Positions 1 through 8,849 of a DNA stretch of 64,000 bases are shown here, piece by piece. Under the pieces are notes generated by a model, which was not told the origin of the DNA, made no database searches, and saw only the letters and a program-made list of their open reading frames with translations. Location of the stretch: the NCBI RefSeq assembly GCF_900207585.1, contig NZ_OAOP01000003.1:124001-188000 (forward strand), in the 5' to 3' direction. The stretch comes from Bacillus oleivorans (GTDB lineage: Bacteria; Bacillota; Bacilli; Bacillales; JC228). The translations under genes were made by a program, and so were the position numbers. Every line of letters starts with the position of its first letter. Position 1 is the first letter of the stretch.

Positions 1-1
1 A

Positions 2-442
2 GTGAAGTATTCTAAAGCAACTAATTATGCCCTCCACACAATTGTTTATTTGGCTCTATTACCAAGTGGAAAAACAATAGGGGTAAAGCCTTTGGCTGAA
101 GTTCAAAAGGTGTCACCTACGTACCTTTCTAAAGTATTAACTACTTTAGTTAAAGCTGGTTTTATTGAATCAGTTACAGGAGTGAACGGTGGATATAAAT
201 TAATGAAAGATGTAAAAAGTATCACGTTTTTAGATATCATACATGCAATTGAAGGAACCACTTCAATGTTTAATTGCAGTTTAGATAATAATGTTCACGA
301 TAGACAAAATTGCTTAATTGAAAAAGTCATGAATGAAGCTGAACAAAAAATGGAAAATTATCTAAGTTCTCAAACGATTGAACATGTAGTACAACAGGTT
401 AATGAAAAAATGATACATCAGATAAATTCCGCAGCCAATTAA
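2..442 (+). CDS. Rrf2 family transcriptional regulator
   Basis: A 146-residue DNA-binding regulator of the Rrf2 family. The N-terminus (MKYSKATNYALHTIVYLA) is the usual start of the family, so the GTG at the window edge is probably the true start although its ribosome binding site lies outside. A winged helix occupies about residues 10-70, with the wing ending in GVNGGYKL. Two cysteines (in FNCSL and QNCLI) lie where Fe-S-binding Rrf2 proteins carry three, so a full cluster is doubtful. A flavin disulfide reductase-like gene follows 76 bp downstream on the same strand, which suggests a redox or thiol stress switch acting on that gene. The effector cannot be told from sequence. Family call is firm; subfamily (YwnA-, NsrR- or CymR-like) is open. 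Confidence 0.88.
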   Translation: MKYSKATNYALHTIVYLALLPSGKTIGVKPLAEVQKVSPTYLSKVLTTLVKAGFIESVTGVNGGYKLMKDVKSITFLDIIHAIEGTTSMFNCSLDNNVHDRQNCLIEKVMNEAEQKMENYLSSQTIEHVVQQVNEKMIHQINSAAN

Positions 443-518
443 TTTTTTTTAATCCGATTATAGATTATAAATATCTTTAATATCTTTAATATCCTTAAAA
501 ATTAAATGAGGTGAAAAA

Positions 519-1424
519 ATGATTTTAGATTGTGCAATTATAGGTGGCGGTCCTGCCGGATTGAATGCTGCTCTTGTATTAGGCAGAGCTAGAAGAAAAG
601 TGATCCTCTTTGACAATGATCAGCCGAGAAATGCTGTTACACATGAGTCGCACGGATTTATTACGAGAGATGGTGTTTCACCAAAAGCGTTCAGAGACTT
701 GGCTCATCAAGATATAAGGAAATATCCATCGGCAGAAATTAAAAAATTGAAAATTGCAGAAGTAAAAAGAGAGAGTAGTTCTTTGTTTAAGCTAGTAACT
801 CATGAAGGTACATCCTATTTAAGCAGGAAAATTATCATTGCAACTGGCCTTAAAGAAAGCTTGCCTAATGTAAATGGGATTCGAGATTATTATGGAAAGA
901 GTCTATTCAGTTGTCCTTATTGCGATGGCTGGGAATTAAGAGAACAACCTTTGGTACTTATCGCTGAAAACCAAAATGCTTCCCATTTGGCTAAGATGAT
1001 TTATCAATGGAGTCATGACTTAGTTATTTGTACCAATGGCAACAAAATCATTTCAGAAACAGATGAGCAGTTACTGAAGAAAAAAGGGATTCGTATTAAG
1101 GAAGAACGAATCATTCATTTAAGTGGTTCAGATGGGAAATTAGAAACTGTGGTGTTTGAGGACGGTACCGAAATCAACCGATCAGGGGGTTTTGTTACGA
1201 CTGAACTTAAGCCGGCCAATGATTTTGCACATTCACTGGGGTGTGAAGTGAATAAAAGCGGCGGAATTATCGTTGACGCTTTAGGCAGGACGAATGTTGA
1301 TGGTGTATATGCAGCAGGAGATACAACTTTAGCTGGTCCTTCACAGTTAATCATCGCGGCTAGTGAAGGGAGTCGTGCTGCAGCTGGAGTCAATTATGAT
1401 TTGACGATGGAAGAATTTAAATAA
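519..1424 (+). CDS. Thioredoxin reductase-like NAD(P)/FAD-dependent oxidoreductase
   Basis: A 301-residue soluble flavoprotein of the thioredoxin reductase fold. An FAD-binding GGGPAGLNAA motif is at residues 9-18, a redox-active CPYCDG disulfide near residue 131, and the C-terminal FAD motif (AAGDTTLAGPS) near residue 265. The second nucleotide-binding loop is degenerate: the expected GxGxxA/G reads IAENQNASHLA, so NAD(P)H binding may be weak or altered. The start ATG has a good site (GAGGTG) 6 bases upstream. It follows the Rrf2 regulator and is closed by a hairpin terminator. Probable role is disulfide or small-thiol reduction under stress. Housekeeping TrxB is usually longer and has an intact NADPH motif, so this is more likely a paralogue. 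Confidence 0.85.
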   Translation: MILDCAIIGGGPAGLNAALVLGRARRKVILFDNDQPRNAVTHESHGFITRDGVSPKAFRDLAHQDIRKYPSAEIKKLKIAEVKRESSSLFKLVTHEGTSYLSRKIIIATGLKESLPNVNGIRDYYGKSLFSCPYCDGWELREQPLVLIAENQNASHLAKMIYQWSHDLVICTNGNKIISETDEQLLKKKGIRIKEERIIHLSGSDGKLETVVFEDGTEINRSGGFVTTELKPANDFAHSLGCEVNKSGGIIVDALGRTNVDGVYAAGDTTLAGPSQLIIAASEGSRAAAGVNYDLTMEEFK

Positions 1425-1491
1425 AACAAGAATAACAAAAAAATATGGACATGACAGTACAGTTGAATAAATCCTACTCAATTTAAATCAG

Positions 1492-1525
1492 AAAGATCGT
1501 CACTGCATGGTGGTCGATCTTTTTT
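1492..1525 (+). terminator. Rho-independent terminator after the oxidoreductase
   Basis: The stem AAAGATCG / CGATCTTT is followed by a T-rich run. It ends the Rrf2-reductase unit. The rest of the gap to 1736 is AT-rich; around 1637-1660 it carries a degraded copy (CTAAACGGGTGCTTTAATTC) of the module that recurs after terminators elsewhere in the window. Confidence 0.8.
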
Positions 1526-1736
1526 CTTTTGTAATTTATTTCAGAAAATTGCGATAAGGACTGGAATATTATGTTAATATTAAATTATGGATCTTTAAAT
1601 AAAGTAAACACAGAGAAACTAAAAAATAGATTGGTAGACTAAACGGGTGCTTTAATTCAGTAAGGGTGCTAAAGCGATAGCTGCATGAGCTGCTAACTGA
1701 CTTTTTTCAATAAGAAAGAGAGGAGTGCGAAGGTTC

Positions 1737-3926
1737 ATGGGAAAAAAGAAGAAAAGAAACCATATCCCCTTTCGTTTGAATATTTTATTCTTTTGTGTGT
1801 TTTTGTTATTTTCTATGCTCATTTTTAGATTAGGCGTTGTCCAAATCGTGAATGGGGAAGCATATTCGAAGAACATTGAACGGACAGAAGAAATTACAGT
1901 AAATAATTCTGTACCGCGGGGGAAAATGATCGATCGAAATGGGAAAGTAATCGTTGATAATATTCCGCTCAATGCGATTACGTACACGCAGGCCCAATAC
2001 GCGGATCAAAACGAGATGCTTGAGGTAGCGAAGCGGTTGGCACTGCTCATTGAAAAAGATACGAAAGGGTTAACCGAACGTGAAAAGAAAGATTTTTGGT
2101 TAATGTCGTATCCAGAAGAGGCTGAAGCTCTCATCACCGATCAAGACAGACAAGATCTAAAGGATAAGAAAATTGATAGTCTATATCAAGTTCAATTAGA
2201 AAGAGTAACAGAAGATCATATCAAGTCACTTACAAAGGAAGAACTCGAAGTCGCTGCGATCTACTTTGAGTTTATTGGCGGCTATGCTCTTACTCCACAA
2301 ATTGTAAAAAATGAAAATGTTACGGCAGAAGAATTTGCAGTTGTGAGTGAAAACTTAGAAGCTCTTCCAGGTGTAGATACGACTACCGACTGGGAAAGAT
2401 ACTATGCATTTGGTGATACACTGCAATCTTTGTTAGGCAAGGTAACGTCAGCTGAAGAAGGAATACCTCGTGAAGAATTAGATTATTATACATCACGAGG
2501 CTATAGTTTAAATGACCGCGTCGGAAAAAGTTATTTAGAAAAAGTGTATGAAGATCTCTTGCATGGGCAGAAGGCGAAGGTTAAAACCGTTACTGATAAT
2601 AATGGAAACATTATTGATACAGAAGTGATTTCTGAAGGGGAACGAGGTAAAGACCTAATCCTGACGATTGACATGGAGCTGCAGCAAAAGGTTGAAAAAA
2701 TAATTGAAGAAGAACTAATTGCTAAGAAAAATAATTATTCGGATACCGATTACTTAGATCGTGCATTTGTTGTGATTATGGATCCTTACACAGGTGAAAT
2801 ATTGACGATAGCAGGAAAACTGTATCAAAAGAATGAACAAACCGGCAAAATGGAGATGCAGGATTTCGCATTAGGAAATATATCTACTTCCTATGTAATG
2901 GGTTCCTCAGTTAAAGGGGCAACCGTACTAGCAGGGTATGAGGAGGGAGTCCTCCCGGTTGGAGGAAGGTTAGATGATGAAGTGATTCAAATTTATAAAA
3001 CTCCACCAAAAAGTACTTATGGAGGAGCTCTTGGACCTATTGATGATCTAAGAGCTATCCGCAGATCTTCAAATGGATTCATGTATAAAATTGCAATTGG
3101 GATCGGTGATGGTCATTATCAGTACAACCAGCCATTGCCTTTACGAAAAGATTCTTTAGATATTTTTAGAAGGAATTTTGCCCAGTTTGGTCTTGGCGTT
3201 CCAACGGGGATTGATTTACCAAACGAGCAAGTCGGATATAAAGGTGAATTTGGGGCTGGTTTTGTATTAGACTTTTCAATTGGGAATTATGATTCATTTA
3301 CTCCGCTGCAAATGGCCCAATATGTGTCGACAATTGCAAATGATGGCTATCGGATGAAACCTCAGTTAGTTAAAGAAGTTAGAGAACCTATATTAGACCA
3401 AGATCATTTGGGGCCGATTCTAGACACCTTTGATCCTGTTGTCTTAAACCGTTTAACCATGTCACCAGAAGAAATTGATCAGGTACAGCTTGGTTTTTAT
3501 CAGGTAATGAATCATCCAGAAGGAACAGGACGTTCATTTATGGGCCTTCCTTATCAGCCAGCAGGAAAGACAGGAACAGCTGAGACATTTATTTATGACC
3601 CAGAGTTAGAAAGAGTTGTTCCGACTACTAATATTTCATTAGTCGGCTATGCACCTTACGAAAATCCTGAAATTGCAATTGCTGTTGTTGTTCCATCAGC
3701 TTATCAGGGTACAATCAAGACTGGACACAATATGAATTTAGATATCGGCAAAAAAGTATTCGATACTTATTTTGAATTAAAAAAGAGTCACAGCATTAAA
3801 AATGATCCTGTTCAAGGCATTGAAAATATTGAAGAAGTACAAGAAGGACAACAAACAATTCGAGAAAAAAATGAACAAGGAATGGCTGAAGAAGATACCA
3901 CTCAAGAAGAGACCGAAACACCTTAA
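1737..3926 (+). CDS. Class B penicillin-binding protein (peptidoglycan D,D-transpeptidase, PBP2A/PBPH type)
   Basis: A membrane-anchored transpeptidase that cross-links peptidoglycan during elongation. A basic N-terminus precedes one membrane helix (about residues 15-35). The dimerisation domain begins around PRGKMIDRNG. The transpeptidase motifs are all present: SSVK with catalytic Ser near 390, SSN near 444 and KTGT near 611. An acidic Glu/Gln-rich tail ends the 729-residue protein. Length and layout match Bacillus PbpA and PbpH, which act with the Rod system in cell-wall elongation; I cannot choose between the two. A GTG 12 bases upstream is in frame, but the AGGAG at 1721-1725 overlaps that GTG and sits at a workable distance from the ATG, so the ATG is preferred. 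A hairpin without a T run (3979-4006) lies downstream. Confidence 0.92.
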   Translation: MGKKKKRNHIPFRLNILFFCVFLLFSMLIFRLGVVQIVNGEAYSKNIERTEEITVNNSVPRGKMIDRNGKVIVDNIPLNAITYTQAQYADQNEMLEVAKRLALLIEKDTKGLTEREKKDFWLMSYPEEAEALITDQDRQDLKDKKIDSLYQVQLERVTEDHIKSLTKEELEVAAIYFEFIGGYALTPQIVKNENVTAEEFAVVSENLEALPGVDTTTDWERYYAFGDTLQSLLGKVTSAEEGIPREELDYYTSRGYSLNDRVGKSYLEKVYEDLLHGQKAKVKTVTDNNGNIIDTEVISEGERGKDLILTIDMELQQKVEKIIEEELIAKKNNYSDTDYLDRAFVVIMDPYTGEILTIAGKLYQKNEQTGKMEMQDFALGNISTSYVMGSSVKGATVLAGYEEGVLPVGGRLDDEVIQIYKTPPKSTYGGALGPIDDLRAIRRSSNGFMYKIAIGIGDGHYQYNQPLPLRKDSLDIFRRNFAQFGLGVPTGIDLPNEQVGYKGEFGAGFVLDFSIGNYDSFTPLQMAQYVSTIANDGYRMKPQLVKEVREPILDQDHLGPILDTFDPVVLNRLTMSPEEIDQVQLGFYQVMNHPEGTGRSFMGLPYQPAGKTGTAETFIYDPELERVVPTTNISLVGYAPYENPEIAIAVVVPSAYQGTIKTGHNMNLDIGKKVFDTYFELKKSHSIKNDPVQGIENIEEVQEGQQTIREKNEQGMAEEDTTQEETETP

Positions 3927-3978
3927 GATGGATTATGAACGAGTGTTTTGCACTGACTTTTCCACTTATTAGGGCGAT

Positions 3979-4006
3979 GGAAGAGGGAACTTGGTAACCC
4001 TCTTCC
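3979..4006. other. Perfect 9-bp hairpin downstream of the PBP gene
   Basis: The arms GGAAGAGGG and CCCTCTTCC flank a 10-base loop. There is no T run on either side, so it may be a weak or 3'-end-protecting hairpin between the convergent PBP and zinT genes. Confidence 0.5.
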
Positions 4007-4120
4007 AGACATATATAACCCAATATGCTTTATTTTGTTAACCTTTTTTAGCAGGATTCTAGTTTAATAAAGGTTAAATCATAGATACTCGTCAAAGTAA
4101 TGACCATAGTGACTCCTAAT

Positions 4121-4867
4121 TTAATGCACCATCATTTCATGGGCAATGTCATGGCCATCCATTTCTGATGGGTAGTAGGTAGGCCAGTTTTTGACTTGAT
4201 CCAATAAAGCTTCACGGTCCTCACCCCAATACAGATGGAAGTGATCAGATGCATTCGGATAGATGCTATGATCACTAAATTGAATATACTGAGGAAGTCC
4301 TTCAGCTTTTTTTGCTAGTTTAAATATGTATCTTACTCCTCTATTTCCCGCATCATAGGTTAGAATTTCGTAACCATTATAGGTATACTCACCAGAATAT
4401 TCTTCTCCATTTTTGAAGAACGTTACAGTATCCTCTTGAATTACGATACGGTCAACCTCTGTTTGATACCCTTCATTATAATACTTCTTATATTCTTCAG
4501 CTGTCATGTCACCTTCATGTTCTGCTTTATAAGCAAATACCTCGTCAAGCGTACCATCTTGTAGATATGGATATACAGATTGCCAGTCTCCTTCCCAATC
4601 GGAGAGTGAACGATCCTTCACTTGGCTGTCTTCAAAATAGCCATCATAAATTTTCTCTGTTTCTTCATCATGTGCATGATTGTGATTGTGATCGTGTTCA
4701 CCCTCATGTGTGTGACTTTCAGATGTTTGCTCTTGCTTTTCAACTGATGAGGGTGATGTTGTTTCATTATCAGCAGACTCGCCTTCAGATGGACCTGAAG
4801 TCTGACACCCTGCAAGCAGTAAACTGATAGCAAATAAGCTTAACCCTTTTGCAAATGAAATCTTCAT
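4121..4867 (-). CDS. zinT: ZinT-family zinc-binding lipoprotein
   Basis: A 248-residue extracytoplasmic zinc (and possibly cadmium) binding lipoprotein. The signal peptide ends in a lipobox, LLAGC, with the lipidated Cys at 21. A low-complexity Ser/Glu linker and a His/Asp-rich stretch (HTHEGEHDHNHNHAH, about residues 52-66) follow, then a complete ZinT/YodA domain starting near IYDGYFEDSQVKDRSLSDWEGDW and ending with the HFHLYWG metal-ligand region. In other Firmicutes this domain is fused to AdcA or stands alone (B. subtilis YrpE) and helps zinc capture. The ribosome binding site AAGGAG lies 8 bases upstream of the ATG. A Zur operator abuts the promoter, so expression should rise on zinc starvation. 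It stands alone, convergent with the PBP gene. Confidence 0.93.
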   Translation of the reverse strand: MKISFAKGLSLFAISLLLAGCQTSGPSEGESADNETTSPSSVEKQEQTSESHTHEGEHDHNHNHAHDEETEKIYDGYFEDSQVKDRSLSDWEGDWQSVYPYLQDGTLDEVFAYKAEHEGDMTAEEYKKYYNEGYQTEVDRIVIQEDTVTFFKNGEEYSGEYTYNGYEILTYDAGNRGVRYIFKLAKKAEGLPQYIQFSDHSIYPNASDHFHLYWGEDREALLDQVKNWPTYYPSEMDGHDIAHEMMVH

Positions 4868-4888
4868 TTATAACACTCCTTTTTTTTT

Positions 4889-4915
4889 TGTAAATCGTAA
4901 TCATTACGATTTACA
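4889..4915 (-). promoter_or_regulatory. Zur box (zinc-responsive operator) of zinT
   Basis: A perfect inverted repeat with 13-bp arms around one central base: each arm reads TGTAAATCGTAAT from the outside in. The core TCGTAAT-N-ATTACGA matches the known Bacillus Zur box. It touches the -10 box on its downstream side, so Zur-Zn binding would block the start point. Confidence 0.93.
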
Positions 4916-4943
4916 TTTTACATATACCTTGTGTGAACGTCAA
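4915..4943 (-). promoter_or_regulatory. SigA-type promoter of zinT
   Basis: On the minus strand, TTGACG and TAAAAT are separated by 17 bases. The -10 box directly adjoins the Zur palindrome. Confidence 0.75.
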
Positions 4944-4995
4944 GGAAAAATGTACCGATTTAAACCTTAACTATTTCATTAAAGGTTCACTAACA

Positions 4996-5251
4996 CTACG
5001 GGGAATTAGTTGAATCTCCAAACGGTGATTTTGACTTTAATAGTCTGAGCTTTATTGAAGTTTTAAACTATTGGCAGGGTTTATTTAGAAGAATGGGTAC
5101 AAGCAAAATGTTTACAAACCATTTCTAATACAGAAATCCATTCATGGAATAATATGTTAAAATTGTATGTAAATTAATATCGATTCCAGGTGATGCGATA
5201 AAAGATATCGAAAATAAGGAAGATACCAAGAAATATCTAAAACAAATTTAA
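4996..5251 (+). pseudogene. Decayed coding fragments in the zinT-HAD gap
   Basis: The gap of about 500 bases has no intact gene but contains peptide-like stretches. One frame ending at about 5128 reads GELVESPNGDFDF, then SLSFIEVLNYWQGLFRRMG and a stop. Another ends with IPGDAIKDIENKEDTKKYLK and a stop near 5250, directly before a terminator hairpin. The order, protein-like composition and final terminator suggest remains of one small gene. I do not recognise the family. Confidence 0.35.
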
Positions 5252-5277
5252 AAGACATGCGAAAACATGTCCTTTTT
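5251..5277 (+). terminator. Terminator hairpin after the decayed fragment
   Basis: GACATG / CATGTC stem with a 6-base loop followed by CCTTTTT. Confidence 0.6.
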
Positions 5278-5416
5278 AACCGGTAGCGTTAATTCAAACT
5301 AGATTTGGCCTATTTGTTGAAGTTATTGCTAAAGGTTCAGTTTAGTAAAAGAAGGTCTTTATGCTATCTTTAAAGAAAAATATGAGTATTCTTAAATTTG
5401 AGAGTTGGGGTTAAAA

Positions 5417-6091
5417 GTGATTAAAGCTGTGATATTTGATTTAGATGGAACTTTACTAAATAGAGATGATTCAGTAAAAATATTTATAGATAGGCAATAC
5501 GAAAGATTAAATAAACAGGTAGGACATATCTCTAAAGAGAAGTATGTGACAAGATTTATAGAATTGGATAAGCGAGGGTATGTTTGGAAAGATAAAGTTT
5601 ATCAACAGTTAGTCGATGAATTTAATATCGATGGATTAACTTCGGAAGAACTACTTCATGATTACATCAATGAGTTTAAGAACAGTTGTGTTCCTTTTGA
5701 TAATCTAACTAAAATGTTGAGAGAATTGAAAAGCAGCAATTGTCTTTTAGGATTGATTACAAATGGGTATGGACAATTCCAAATGAATAACATAAAGGCT
5801 TTAGGCATTGAAAAGTATTTTGATGTTATCTTGGTATCTGAATGGGAAGGTATAAAAAAGCCAGATCCTGAAATATTTTACAGAGCTATTAAAAAACTTA
5901 ATATATCACCTAATGAAAGCATATTTATGGGGGATCATCCAGAAAATGATGTTAAAGCCGCCCAAAAGATTGGGATGAAAGGAATTTGGAAGAAAGATTT
6001 CCAATGGAATAATGTCGATGCAGATTACATCGTTGAAGATCTGGCAGAAGTTCCTTTAATTATTGCCAATCTAAACAAACAACTAAACTAA
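5417..6091 (+). CDS. HAD family hydrolase (subfamily IA phosphatase)
   Basis: A 224-residue haloacid dehalogenase-type phosphatase. Motif I is DLDGTLL with nucleophile Asp near residue 8, motif II is the TNG after LLGLI, motif III is the Lys in KKPDPEIF, and motif IV is GDHPENDV. A helical cap lies between motifs I and II, as in YjjG/PGPase-type enzymes that act on small phosphorylated metabolites or nucleotides. Substrate is not predictable. The GTG at 5417 is chosen over a TTG 12 bases upstream because HAD proteins start right before the hydrophobic motif I strand and a GGGG stands 6 bases before it. No clear operon partner. Confidence 0.85.
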   Translation: MIKAVIFDLDGTLLNRDDSVKIFIDRQYERLNKQVGHISKEKYVTRFIELDKRGYVWKDKVYQQLVDEFNIDGLTSEELLHDYINEFKNSCVPFDNLTKMLRELKSSNCLLGLITNGYGQFQMNNIKALGIEKYFDVILVSEWEGIKKPDPEIFYRAIKKLNISPNESIFMGDHPENDVKAAQKIGMKGIWKKDFQWNNVDADYIVEDLAEVPLIIANLNKQLN

Positions 6092-6245
6092 AAATCCTAG
6101 TTTAAATCGCTATTCTAATTTCATAGGAGTTACCTTCCCTGCCCTGCTTTATGAGTGGGCATATTTCCAGCCTTAATTTATCTCCATTTAAGTTTATTTC
6201 TGAATTTTGTTTTATCACGATTTGCAAATTTATAATGATATTCGT

Positions 6246-6331
6246 CTTCAACAAACGGGGGCAAGAGCTTAACAACAACGGGCTTTGCAACCCTTTTTTC
6301 TTATTGTTCTAACGGAGCAGATTAGCTTAAG
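6246..6331 (+). repeat. Terminator-associated repeat module (copy)
   Basis: Two related half-motifs, CAACAAACGGGGGCAAGAG and CTTATTGTTCTAACGGAGCAG, flank a weak hairpin and T run. The same plan recurs near 56.0, 58.2 and 59.5 kb, with single half-motifs elsewhere. The remainder of the 6092-6372 gap holds nothing recognisable. Confidence 0.55.
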
Positions 6332-6372
6332 AAGGGATACAAATATCTTGGTAAAGTTAGGGGGAGATCTGG

Positions 6373-6711
6373 ATGAATAATCATATAAAAAAAGAAATAA
6401 CACTACTATTGATTTTACTGGGGTCAATCTTGGCTTTATTCATTATTGGATTTACATTGTACTCTTTAATAAAACCAGATTATCACGGTGTAATCAGGTC
6501 CATAGATGGTACAAAGTTGACTGTTTCACCAATTAAAATGGACCCTGAAGTTGACTATATTTTTCCCGAGTTTCACTTTAATCAAGATACAAACATAGTT
6601 GAAAATGGTCACAAATTGAGCGAATTAGCAAATAATCAAGAAGTAAAGATTTGGGTGGAAATGAAAAATGAAAAGGAAGTTGCAACTAAAATAAAAATTA
6701 TTAATAAATAA
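6373..6711 (+). CDS. Hypothetical membrane-anchored protein
   Basis: A 112-residue protein with one N-terminal membrane helix (about residues 9-32, LLLILLGSILALFIIGF) and a small extracytoplasmic domain of alternating beta strands (HGVIRSIDGTKLTVSP ... EVKIWVEMKNEKEVATKIKII). The outer part resembles small OB-like domains of Bacillus lipoproteins and membrane proteins, but I do not recognise the family. The start has a strong GGGGGAG site. It stands between two other small genes of unknown role. Confidence 0.7.
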   Translation: MNNHIKKEITLLLILLGSILALFIIGFTLYSLIKPDYHGVIRSIDGTKLTVSPIKMDPEVDYIFPEFHFNQDTNIVENGHKLSELANNQEVKIWVEMKNEKEVATKIKIINK

Positions 6712-6838
6712 TCTGATTGCAGCTCTGGTTTGACCGTTTTGACCAACGGAACTGTAGTATTTTATAAAAAATGAAACAATAAAATGATCAAATCGTATTT
6801 TGGGTAATGATTTGATTTTTTGAGGAGTGATCTTTTAA

Positions 6839-7042
6839 ATGGCCGTTGGTATAATTCTAATAATTAACGGTGTTATTATGCTAATAAACCCGTCTATTAT
6901 ATGGTTCATAACGGAGAGTTGGAAATCAAATGACTTTGCGGAACCATCCATTTTGTACATATGGTCAACACGTTTCGGTGGGATAATATCGACTCTGTTA
7001 GGCATCGTCTGGATTGTTAAATATTTTCGTTCCAAGAAATGA
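6839..7042 (+). CDS. Small two-helix membrane protein, probably DUF6199 family
   Basis: A 67-residue protein with two membrane helices (about 2-22 and 44-63) joined by a conserved-looking loop TESWKSNDFAEPSILYIWSTRFGG. The ESWK...EPS...RFGG pattern recalls the DUF6199 family, identified from memory only. GAGGAG lies 9 bases before the ATG, and a terminator follows 30 bases after the stop, so the gene is likely transcribed as a unit of its own. Function unknown. Confidence 0.7.
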   Translation: MAVGIILIINGVIMLINPSIIWFITESWKSNDFAEPSILYIWSTRFGGIISTLLGIVWIVKYFRSKK

Positions 7043-7070
7043 TATTAATAAAATTTAAGGTTGCTAGACA

Positions 7071-7101
7071 AAAAAGGTCGTCAGAATAGACGATCTTTTT
7101 T
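7071..7101 (+). terminator. Rho-independent terminator
   Basis: AAGGTCGTC / GACGATCTT stem (one G-T pair), loop AGAATA, then a T run. Confidence 0.85.
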
Positions 7102-7219
7102 ATTTTTCCATCCTTTTCATAAACTCGCAGTTCATGACTGGAATATCATGTTAAAATTGGTTTACTCAATCTCAAACTCACGATACAGGTAATTTGAAAT
7201 AAAAAATTCAGCAGGTAAT

Positions 7220-8350
7220 GTGGAAAAGGAGTTGCTTCCAATTAAAACTAAAATCAATGATCGATTTATCTATTTTTTGATTGAACCAAATGTAGTTTTA
7301 GCTTATCGGATTGAAACACACAATTATATAACGGTTTCGGATTTGCGTGACATGAACAAGTGTGAGACATTTGAAATCAATGATAGAGATGATTTTGAAA
7401 CGTTTAATCATCATGAAAGACAGGGAGATGAAGGAAAAGCGTTCTTTGTAAATCAGGAAGATATGAACAAGATGGTGGAGGAAATAAATAAACATATTCA
7501 AAAATATCGACATTTAAAGGGGCTGGGGAATCAATCAGGTGCGGTTCATATCGTTACTTCAGAATCTGCAGCCGGTTCTTTAAGAGTAAGTCTTGAAAGA
7601 CCAAAGACTGTAATTGGATTTCCAGAATCCTTTTCGATTGGACCATTATGGAAATTACATGAGAAAATAGGCCAATCATATCGAAATGAATGGTTATTTG
7701 AAAATATTAATTATGAGCAGGAAAATTATGAATATGAAAATAAATTTATCAATACATTGCGTGAGATTGAGGATATAGCAAATAATGTTCCAATCTATAT
7801 TTGGTATGGGAATAATGCTGATGAACAAACAGGTCTCCGTTTTTTCCTCTATTTATTGAGAGAAAAGACAAATGAGATTTTTCTTATGAACGCAACTGAA
7901 CTCTATGAGAGATATGGTACTAACGAAGAAGAGCAACCTTATCTCCATACAAGTCAAATGGAGCCAAAAAATTTAAGACTGTTCTATGAAAATAACAACG
8001 AGAAGAAACCATTATCCGATAGAGAGCGTATGCAATTTAATCAGGAATGGGAAAAACTATCCGAAACAAAAGAAGTTTTACGTTTATGGATAGACGATGA
8101 AATTAAAGGTGTACCAGAATATCATTATGATTCACTAATCATCGAAACAATAGAAAAGCTACACCATAAGCAAGGAACGAAAGATTATATCAAGACCGGA
8201 AGCGTGATAGGAGAAATTTTGACACAAATGGATGCGTATATAAATATTTTCTTTTTAGAATATCGGATTCGGCATTTAGTATACAGTGGAGTACTCGCGT
8301 TAAAGGGAATACCCAAATCAATGAGACATTATAGTGTAAAACTTCGGTGA
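7220..8350 (+). CDS. DUF1835 / DUF3658 domain protein
   Basis: A 376-residue cytoplasmic protein of unknown biochemical role. A divergent N-terminal region of about 100 residues precedes a DUF1835 domain that opens with the typical HIVTSESAAGSLRVSL (about residue 110) and includes IYIWYGNNADEQTGLRFFLYLL. A C-terminal DUF3658-like part (about 275-376) ends in LVYSGVLALKGIPKSMRHYSVKL. Such proteins are common single genes in Bacillus. The GTG start is weakly supported: AGCAGGT stands 4 bases upstream, and an out-of-frame ATG overlaps it. No catalytic residues can be assigned. Confidence 0.8.
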   Translation: MEKELLPIKTKINDRFIYFLIEPNVVLAYRIETHNYITVSDLRDMNKCETFEINDRDDFETFNHHERQGDEGKAFFVNQEDMNKMVEEINKHIQKYRHLKGLGNQSGAVHIVTSESAAGSLRVSLERPKTVIGFPESFSIGPLWKLHEKIGQSYRNEWLFENINYEQENYEYENKFINTLREIEDIANNVPIYIWYGNNADEQTGLRFFLYLLREKTNEIFLMNATELYERYGTNEEEQPYLHTSQMEPKNLRLFYENNNEKKPLSDRERMQFNQEWEKLSETKEVLRLWIDDEIKGVPEYHYDSLIIETIEKLHHKQGTKDYIKTGSVIGEILTQMDAYINIFFLEYRIRHLVYSGVLALKGIPKSMRHYSVKLR

Positions 8351-8369
8351 TTCTTTCCCTATTAGGTTT

Positions 8370-8437
8370 TTGAGTTAACGGGGGCGTTGATCGAAGAATG
8401 ATGAAGTAATTGAACTAATGGAGCATTAGTTAAAGAA
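8370..8437 (+). repeat. Two half-motifs of the terminator-associated repeat
   Basis: TTGAGTTAACGGGGGCGTTG and TTGAACTAATGGAGCATTAG lie 40 bases apart between the DUF1835 gene and the next small gene. They match the half-motif seen elsewhere (TTGAACTAACGGnGCAnnTTAG) but no strong hairpin is present here. Confidence 0.5.
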
Positions 8438-8501
8438 AATAGGATTGTAATACAGGCTGCATGTATTATTGTAAGAGGCACACTTAAAAGGTGGAATGAA
8501 G

Positions 8502-8837
8502 ATGAGAAAAGTAGGGGTTTTTGTAGGAGTGACAGCTGGAATCTTTAGTATGTTTTTATGGGTTGTATTTAGTTTTTTTAATCCTTACTCTACTCCATCT
8601 GCTGAACCTACTTTAAACACTTTTGTAACACTGTTTCTTCCTGCCTGTCTAGCAATCTTTGCATCATTAACCTCTAAGAAATTCTTAATGTTAGCTGCTT
8701 TTTTATGGTCATTACCAATTAGTTACTATGTATTGCTTACTCCCAGTATTTTTGCATTGTTTGGAGTTACTTGTATTTTATATTTTCTTAGTTTTCTTTT
8801 GCTGCTTTTTACCAAAGACCATAATTTGAATGTGTAG
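8502..8837 (+). CDS. Hypothetical small membrane protein
   Basis: A protein of 111 residues that is almost entirely hydrophobic, with about four membrane helices (roughly 4-24, 39-55, 60-78 and 83-103). The in-frame ATG six bases upstream leaves no room for the AAGGTGG site, so the second ATG is chosen. A family is not recognised. It precedes the ECF sigma operon by about 190 bases, with IS-like debris between, so no functional link is implied. Confidence 0.65.
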   Translation: MRKVGVFVGVTAGIFSMFLWVVFSFFNPYSTPSAEPTLNTFVTLFLPACLAIFASLTSKKFLMLAAFLWSLPISYYVLLTPSIFALFGVTCILYFLSFLLLLFTKDHNLNV

Positions 8838-8849
8838 GAGGATTCCAAG

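Noticed and set aside
1652-1987. Minus-strand frame across the PBP start
   Set aside because: Shadow of the PBP gene and its upstream region; no site and no family resemblance.
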